A stretch of 29,814 bases of DNA from the NCBI GenBank assembly GCA_002350465.1, contig DEEW01000118.1, positions 11,684 to 41,497 of the forward strand, read 5' to 3'. The translations under genes were made by a program, and so were the position numbers. The notes under the pieces were generated by a model. That model made no database searches. It was not told where the DNA came from and worked only from the letters and a program-made list of their open reading frames with translations. Origin of the DNA: Lachnospiraceae bacterium UBA2868 (GTDB lineage Bacteria > Bacillota_A > Clostridia > Lachnospirales > Lachnospiraceae). Shown piece by piece: positions 24,698-29,814 of the stretch (positions within the stretch are counted from its first letter, which is position 1; the number at the start of each line of letters is the position of its first letter).

Positions 24698-24928
24698 ATG
24701 AAGACAGTACAGATTTCATTAAACTCAATTGACAAGGTTAAGTCATTTGTTAATGATGTAACCAAGTTTGACTACGATTTCGACCTTGTATCGGGCAGAT
24801 ACGTTATCGATGCCAAGTCAATCATGGGTATTTTCAGTTTGGACCTTAGCAAGCCCATCGACCTTAATATTCATACAGAAGGGGACGCTTCTGACGTTAT
24901 GTCTGTCCTTTCCCAGTACACGGTTTAA
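24698..24928 (+). CDS. HPr-like protein without the active-site histidine (Crh-like)
   Basis: The 76-residue protein aligns by eye with HPr of the sugar phosphotransferase system. It keeps the regulatory-serine segment (AKSIMGIFSLDL, Ser41 at the Ser46 place) but has no LHARPA-type motif; Asp12 falls where the phosphorylated His15 should be. It cannot carry PEP-derived phosphate to sugars but could be phosphorylated on Ser41, as Crh is by HPr kinase. It is monocistronic, with a near-consensus promoter, an AAAGGAGG site and its own terminator, so high expression is expected. A role in catabolite control is inference. Confidence 0.8.
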   Translation: MKTVQISLNSIDKVKSFVNDVTKFDYDFDLVSGRYVIDAKSIMGIFSLDLSKPIDLNIHTEGDASDVMSVLSQYTV

Positions 24929-24941
24929 TTTCAGACTAATT

Positions 24942-24973
24942 TGGATCACGGCAAATTGCCGTGGTCCTTTTTT
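24942..24973 (+). terminator. Terminator of the HPr-like gene
   Basis: A 10-bp stem (GGATCACGGC with GCCGTGGTCC, one G-T pair), a 5-nt loop and a run of seven T lie 13 nt after the stop. The T-run borders the stop of the convergent membrane protein gene. Confidence 0.9.
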
Positions 24974-26664
24974 TATTTTCCTTTCTCCACAAGTTCCACC
25001 TTCGGGTCTGCTTTAAACATCACGTGTCCTGATTTTCTCATTATACTGACATCCAAACCCTCATAGTAGGACGGATCCTTATCATAATCCTCATCTCTCA
25101 AAACATATATTGCTGACTGTCTGATATTCCCATTGTCAAGTTCCGCATAATACAGGTCAATTGCTTCTCTTACTTTATCATCAATATCCCTTGCAAAGTA
25201 AAAATTGTTTTGCCTCATATTATGCAGATACCCGTAATAAGCCGTCTGCATCGTAATATCATTGTCCGGATAAAGGAAAATAAATTCCTTTGCACCTTCG
25301 GTAAATGACCCGGCCTCTTCGTCATCCCACATTGTTTCAATAGGATGCAGGGATGTATACAGATCATACCTTTCGCGAAACGCATCGGACATATCCGTAA
25401 TCTGAAGTATCAGTGCTCCCGCTACGATAATACGGGCAACAAATCCATACCGTCTGAATGTATACGCCGCAAAACTTATTGCACAAGTCATAAGAACATA
25501 CATTGCAGGCCATACAAGGCGCCCGTTTGACCTGAATATTCCCATGATTTTCTCAACTATGCCCGGAAGAGGCAGCCAGATGAGGGTAAGTTCGTTAAAT
25601 GATATATTGGGAATCACTGCAACAGCAAAGGATACCGCAACCAGTCCTACCGTTACCCTGCCGTATATCTTTGAAGAGTGGAATGCCTCCTCGGGAATCT
25701 TTCGGACTGTGCGAAACACTATCCCTATCGCAACTACTATATACAGCAGCAGTATTCCGGCACCCAGATACGCCATACCTTCATATTGAAACATATTTTG
25801 CAGCGGAAGCTGCGGTATAATACGGCCGATCTCCCAAGGATTGATAAAAGTATTGAGATTGCTTCCGAATGTTCCGAGTCCCGGTCCCACGGGAGATGTA
25901 TCCCCGTAAAATCCCCCGAGTATGAACAGATTAAGCAGTCCTCCTGCACAAAATGCTGCCGGCTCAGACAAAATCACAATCAGTTTTGCTTTTTCAAAAT
26001 ACTGCGTTATAAGCACGGCTCCCATTATCATTCCGACCATGGGAAGGAAATATGAGTGAATAGCTACGCACAGAAAAGCCAGAATACCCCAGTACGCTAT
26101 TCGTCTTGCGTCCGATACTATCTGACTGTTATATACCCACAATACAAGTGCCGCCACAATGAGCCACTGGGCAGACAGCGCCGTATGGTAATACATCCGC
26201 TGTATTACAGGTGCACTTAGGACATAAAACACCGATCCTATTGCACATATAAAATCATCGTTTATGAATCTTCTGAGAAGAATTGAGGAAAACCCGCCCA
26301 TCAGCATGAATGACATTATTCCGAACAGTCCGAAATACTGAAAAGTCTGAGGAAGATACGGACCTATGATTTTAAACATTACCGCAAAGAGCGGAATCGA
26401 ATCCGTATATATGACGGACATACTGTTGGGATACGAGAGTGAGTCAATAAGTCCTATTGGAAAGTGCCATGGATCGGTTCTGAAATGGCACCATCCGATA
26501 TAATGCTGCCGCAGATCATGGTCGTTGTCGAACAGCCAGCCTGTATTTGTAAAATCAAGGACGCCTGCTCCGTAGATTCCGATAAAACACACTGCACCGA
26601 CTATCGCACATAAGCAAAATAAGAGGCCGGCCGGTATTCTTTTGTGAGTCTTTGTATCAAACAT
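24973..26664 (-). CDS. Polytopic membrane protein, GT-C-like (DUF6311-like)
   Basis: The 563-residue protein has about ten to twelve hydrophobic helices. A large extracytoplasmic-looking loop after the first helix holds FDNDHDLRQHYIGWCHFR, and a soluble C-terminal domain spans ~440-563. Acidic residues in the first outer loop plus this topology recall GT-C glycosyltransferases that use lipid-linked sugars. From memory it fits the DUF6311 family; no reaction is known to me. It starts 7 nt after thiI with an AGGTGA site, so it is the last gene of the rsmE-nifZ-thiI run. It could work with the GT2 genes, but they are ~7 kb away. Confidence 0.7.
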   Translation of the reverse strand: MFDTKTHKRIPAGLLFCLCAIVGAVCFIGIYGAGVLDFTNTGWLFDNDHDLRQHYIGWCHFRTDPWHFPIGLIDSLSYPNSMSVIYTDSIPLFAVMFKIIGPYLPQTFQYFGLFGIMSFMLMGGFSSILLRRFINDDFICAIGSVFYVLSAPVIQRMYYHTALSAQWLIVAALVLWVYNSQIVSDARRIAYWGILAFLCVAIHSYFLPMVGMIMGAVLITQYFEKAKLIVILSEPAAFCAGGLLNLFILGGFYGDTSPVGPGLGTFGSNLNTFINPWEIGRIIPQLPLQNMFQYEGMAYLGAGILLLYIVVAIGIVFRTVRKIPEEAFHSSKIYGRVTVGLVAVSFAVAVIPNISFNELTLIWLPLPGIVEKIMGIFRSNGRLVWPAMYVLMTCAISFAAYTFRRYGFVARIIVAGALILQITDMSDAFRERYDLYTSLHPIETMWDDEEAGSFTEGAKEFIFLYPDNDITMQTAYYGYLHNMRQNNFYFARDIDDKVREAIDLYYAELDNGNIRQSAIYVLRDEDYDKDPSYYEGLDVSIMRKSGHVMFKADPKVELVEKGK

Positions 26665-26671
26665 GAGTCAC

Positions 26672-27853
26672 CTAAATAACGTTTATAACCTCATCTGTCT
26701 CAAGCGCCTTGGCAATAAGGTCATCGATACAGTCCGAAAGCTTTGTTTCGGATCTTTGTATAACTTCTAATTTGGGCTTTGTCACCGGATGCTTGGCCAC
26801 AAATATAGTGCAGCAATCCTCATAAGGGAGGATAGATGTTTCAAATGTATTTATTTTCTCTGATATCGTAATGATCTCCTGCTTATCAAAACCGATGAGG
26901 GGTCTGAAAACAGGAAGCGTGCATACTTCATTTGTAACAGCAAGAGAATGCATGGTCTGGCTGGCAACCTGTCCGATACTCTCCCCGGTTATCAGCCCCA
27001 GGCAGTCGTTCTCTTTCGCTATATGCTCTGCTATCCTCATCATATACCTGCGCATGATTATCGTAAGCTCGTCATGGGGACATTTTTCATATATGGCAAG
27101 CTGTATATCGGTAAAATTGATCACATGAAGGCATATAGTGCCGGTGTACTTCGATATCTGTTTTGCAAGATCGACAACCTTCTGCTTTGCTCTCTCACTT
27201 GTGTACGGCGGTGCATGAAAGTACACGGCATCAATCTTAACACCGCGCTTTGCTATCATATATCCCGCTACGGGCGAATCTATTCCTCCCGATAGAAGGA
27301 GCATTGCTTTTCCGCCCGTTCCAACCGGCATTCCTCCCGGGCCGGGAATCTGTCGGGAATAAATATATACATCTTCCCGCACCTCAACATTAAGCTCAAT
27401 TTCCGGATTATGAACATCAACCTTCATCTGAGGGTAAGCATCAAGAATTGCTGCCCCGAGTTCACAGTTCATCTCGGTCGAATGAACAGGAAATGATTTG
27501 TCCGCACGCCTTGCAAACACCTTGAAAGTTCCTCTTTGCTCAGGATATTCCTTCCCCACATACTCGACCACATCTGCGCAAAGCTTTTCAAAATCAGTCT
27601 TGGCGGTCTTGACAACGGGGCATATGGCATTTATTCCGAATACTCTTCCGAGTGCCGCAATTACTTCATCAAAATCATAGTCACTGTTGCAGTCTACAAA
27701 CATTCTGCCCTGGGTCTTGCTTACGGAAAAATCGCCGTCAACATGCTTCATGGCAAGCTTTATACGATGCATCAGCGCATCTTCGAACACATAACGGTTT
27801 TTTCCCTTAATGGCAATTTCGGCATATTTGATTAAGAACGTTGAGTATTTCAT
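26672..27853 (-). CDS. thiI: tRNA 4-thiouridine synthase ThiI
   Basis: ATG 27853 gives 393 residues and the normal ThiI N-terminus (ILIKYAEIAIKGKNR-like); a longer frame from a TTG at 27910 is unlikely. A ferredoxin-like/THUMP region (~1-165) precedes the PP-loop SGGIDS at 188-193, which adenylates U8 of tRNA. The C-terminal rhodanese domain of E. coli ThiI is absent, as in Bacillus. Sulfur is then delivered by a dedicated desulfurase, encoded just upstream. An AAGGA site lies rather far (14 nt) from the start. Confidence 0.92.
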   Translation of the reverse strand: MKYSTFLIKYAEIAIKGKNRYVFEDALMHRIKLAMKHVDGDFSVSKTQGRMFVDCNSDYDFDEVIAALGRVFGINAICPVVKTAKTDFEKLCADVVEYVGKEYPEQRGTFKVFARRADKSFPVHSTEMNCELGAAILDAYPQMKVDVHNPEIELNVEVREDVYIYSRQIPGPGGMPVGTGGKAMLLLSGGIDSPVAGYMIAKRGVKIDAVYFHAPPYTSERAKQKVVDLAKQISKYTGTICLHVINFTDIQLAIYEKCPHDELTIIMRRYMMRIAEHIAKENDCLGLITGESIGQVASQTMHSLAVTNEVCTLPVFRPLIGFDKQEIITISEKINTFETSILPYEDCCTIFVAKHPVTKPKLEVIQRSETKLSDCIDDLIAKALETDEVINVI

Positions 27854-27906
27854 AATCTGTCTGATTTCCTTTCTATAACGCCGCGGCATCCGGAGCCCGC
27901 TTTGTC

Positions 27907-29091
27907 TCAACGGCGGATGAACTTTCGTAGTTTCGGTAATTCATCCGACAACACCGTCAGTGTCGTATCAATATCCTCCCGCGTTGTTGAATGCGACATT
28001 GAAAATCGCAGGGTTGAATCAAGCAGCTTTCTGTCAAGTCCGATGGCCTGCAGCGTTGCACTGACCGAAGGCTTGTTAGATGAGCATGCACTTCCTGACG
28101 ATACATATATTCCCTTCGCCTCAAGCGCATGCAACAGCACCTCGGCCCGGATCAGGTCAAAAGATGCGCTTATAATATGGGGCGCCGTCATGCGGATCTT
28201 AGCCTCATCCGTAAATGCTTTTTGAGGAATTCCGTTTACGTAAACACCCGGCAGCTTAATGAGTTCTTCGATAAAATAGCGCTTAAGCTCATAAAGCTTA
28301 TCAGTTTTTTCATCAAAATCTTTGTATATCAGTTCGGAAGCAAGTCCTATGCCTGCTATTCCTGGTACATTTTCCGTACCGGATCGCAATCCCTTTTGCT
28401 GCCCTCCGCCAAGCATAAGCGGGTGCAGCTTGACCTTATCGGCGACATACAGAATTCCCACACCCTTCGGTCCGTGGATTTTGTGCCCGCTTACAGACAT
28501 CATATCAACCTTACAGGATTTCGGATTAATCTTAAACTTTCCGAAAGACTGGACCGCATCGGTGTGAAACAGGATTGACGGTTTGTAATCCTTGATTATC
28601 GCGCCTATCTCCCTAATATCATTAACGGAGCCTATCTCATTATTAACATTCATTATCGAGACAAGTATCGTCTCATCCGTAAGGGAAGCCTTCAGATCAT
28701 CGGGATTCACTCTTCCGTCTGCACCTGCATCAAGGTATGTAACACTAAATCCCTGCTCTTCAAGAAATTTCATGGGTTCTAAAACGGCAGGATGTTCTGT
28801 CTTCGTCGTTATCAGATGCATCCCCTCTCGTTTATTGGCCATTGCACCGCCTATTATCGCAAGGTTATCCGATTCGGTCCCACCGGAGGTAAATAAAATA
28901 TTGCCGGTATCAACCTTCATTATCCGTGCAAGTCTTTCAAGGGATTTCTTTACTTCGGCTTCTGCCGAAATTCCCAGCGTATGCCTGCTCGAAGGATTGC
29001 CGTATATATCCTTCATAATATGCGTCATATATTCGGTTACTTCATCAAAAGTGCGCGTCGTTGCGCTGTTGTCTAAATATATACTATTCAT
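27907..29091 (-). CDS. nifZ: Cysteine desulfurase (NifZ/IscS-type)
   Basis: The 394-residue PLP enzyme has SGHKIHGPKG with the Schiff-base Lys204, HTDAVQSFGK (cofactor Asp and Gln) and the catalytic loop SSGSACSS with Cys336, which carries persulfide from L-cysteine. Pairing with a rhodanese-less thiI matches B. subtilis nifZ-thiI, where it supplies sulfur for s4U8. No iscU or iscR follows, which argues against a general iron-sulfur operon. It starts 11 nt after rsmE. iscS is an alternative name. Confidence 0.9.
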   Translation of the reverse strand: MNSIYLDNSATTRTFDEVTEYMTHIMKDIYGNPSSRHTLGISAEAEVKKSLERLARIMKVDTGNILFTSGGTESDNLAIIGGAMANKREGMHLITTKTEHPAVLEPMKFLEEQGFSVTYLDAGADGRVNPDDLKASLTDETILVSIMNVNNEIGSVNDIREIGAIIKDYKPSILFHTDAVQSFGKFKINPKSCKVDMMSVSGHKIHGPKGVGILYVADKVKLHPLMLGGGQQKGLRSGTENVPGIAGIGLASELIYKDFDEKTDKLYELKRYFIEELIKLPGVYVNGIPQKAFTDEAKIRMTAPHIISASFDLIRAEVLLHALEAKGIYVSSGSACSSNKPSVSATLQAIGLDRKLLDSTLRFSMSHSTTREDIDTTLTVLSDELPKLRKFIRR

Positions 29092-29102
29092 TCCCGTATT
29101 TC

Positions 29103-29814
29103 CTACGACTCAGCATTATACATTATCCACGAAAGAACAACGATCCCCGCGGTTTCCGTGCGAAGTATCCTATGTCCGAGGGTAATTGGCTCACATCCGG
29201 CATCTGTCGCAAGTTTTATCTCTTCTTCCGTAAATCCGCCCTCCGGACCTATAAACACGGCTACCTTTTCCCCGGGAGCGATTTTTCCGATGATACTGCG
29301 GGTACGATTCATTAGCTCAGGATCGGATAACTCATAAGGAATGATTTTTACTTCACAATCCGAACAATCCGATAATGCCTCTTCCATTGACATTACATCC
29401 GCTACATCAGGGATAATCGCCCTCTTTGACTGTTTTGCCGCTGCCTCGGATATCGCATTCCATCTGGCAATCTTTTTGCCCGATCTTTCACTGTCAAGTT
29501 TTACAACCGCACGTTTTGTTGCAACCGGTACAATCCTTGCCACACCGAGTTCGACTGATTTTGTTATTATGAACTCCATCTTGTCAGACTTCGGAAGCGC
29601 CTGATACAGAATAACCTCACACGGCAGCTCAACATTGCTTTCTTTGATAAACCTGATGGTAAGCTTAACTTCCTCTTCCGCAAATGAAGCTATCTCACAC
29701 CGGTACTCGCTCTCACACCCCGGCACCATAACCGAAACTTCATCGCCCTCTTTCATGCGGAGCACGTTTTTAATATGATTGAAGTCACTGCCGGTTATGA
29801 AGACCGTTTTGTTC
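29103..29814 (-). CDS. rsmE: 16S rRNA m3U1498 methyltransferase, N-terminus cut by the window edge
   Basis: The visible 236 residues run from NKTVFITGSDFNHIKNVLR at the right edge to the stop, so about 10-15 N-terminal residues are outside. A PUA-like domain (first ~75) is followed by a SPOUT knot with YQALPKSDKMEFIITKSVEL, IGPEGGFTEEE and the knot strand LGHRILRTETA. RsmE methylates N3 of U1498 in 16S rRNA using SAM. An ATG at 29765 is internal, since family-like sequence continues beyond it. It leads the rsmE-nifZ-thiI cluster. Confidence 0.92.
   Translation of the reverse strand, partial: NKTVFITGSDFNHIKNVLRMKEGDEVSVMVPGCESEYRCEIASFAEEEVKLTIRFIKESNVELPCEVILYQALPKSDKMEFIITKSVELGVARIVPVATKRAVVKLDSERSGKKIARWNAISEAAAKQSKRAIIPDVADVMSMEEALSDCSDCEVKIIPYELSDPELMNRTRSIIGKIAPGEKVAVFIGPEGGFTEEEIKLATDAGCEPITLGHRILRTETAGIVVLSWIMYNAES

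Noticed and set aside
26672..27910. Longer thiI start at 27910 (TTG)
   Set aside because: The extra 19 residues are unlike ThiI and overlap the nifZ stop; ATG 27853 gives the family N-terminus.
29103..29765. rsmE as complete from ATG 29765
   Set aside because: Upstream codons to the window edge encode RsmE-like sequence in the same frame, so the gene continues past the edge.

Overview
The window looks like chromosome of an anaerobic Bacillota species, most likely Lachnospiraceae (Butyrivibrio/Roseburia-like). Base composition is moderate, Shine-Dalgarno sequences are strong, genes overlap by ATGA or TGATG, and ireB-ruvX-DUF1292-mltG-trmR-U32 follows the Bacillus subtilis yrzL-yrrK-yrzB-yrrL-yrrM-yrrN order. 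No rRNA, tRNA, CRISPR array or complete IS element was seen.

Region 1 (1-3850) is AT-richer accessory DNA. It holds a large unknown protein running off the left edge, a 57-residue zinc-ribbon protein missed by length-limited gene finding, a doubtful small membrane ORF, a protein with two tandem ParB-like domains, and a hipBA toxin-antitoxin locus whose hipA is cut to about 65 codons. The hipA stump abuts, head to head, the first 24 codons of an AAA-type ATPase gene that still has its ribosome site and three iteron-like repeats of 29-bp period upstream.

Region 2 (12383 down to 3823, minus strand) is a compact six-gene run: a membrane PAS-GGDEF diguanylate cyclase, a radical SAM/SPASM enzyme, a membrane protein with a cytosolic zinc ribbon and a Cys-Ala repeat tail, a polyprenyl diphosphate synthase (IspA), a cytosolic LacI-sensor-GGDEF protein and a DHH phosphoesterase, closed by a perfect hairpin. 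The radical SAM gene overlaps the Cys-Ala gene by 11 nt. The enzyme carries a PqqD-like N-terminal region and the tail should lie in the cytosol, so the pair looks like a maturase with its protein substrate. This is the best candidate here for an undescribed modification system.

Region 3 (12426-14656, plus strand) is a divergent pair: an O-acetylhomoserine sulfhydrylase (metY-type) overlapping a GT2 glycosyltransferase. Its 3' end overlaps that of the opposing operon.

Region 4 (29814 down to 14638, minus strand) is housekeeping. In transcription order it has rsmE (partial), nifZ/iscS-type desulfurase, thiI, a large membrane protein, [an HPr-like gene on the plus strand], mtaB, a two-hairpin intergenic element, ireB, ruvX, DUF1292, RNase J, a YlbF-family gene, a short MltG-like protein, trmR, a U32 (TrhP-like) protein and three GT2 glycosyltransferases. 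The theme is tRNA modification (s4U8, ms2t6A37, mo5U34), rRNA modification and processing, RNA decay and cell-envelope synthesis.
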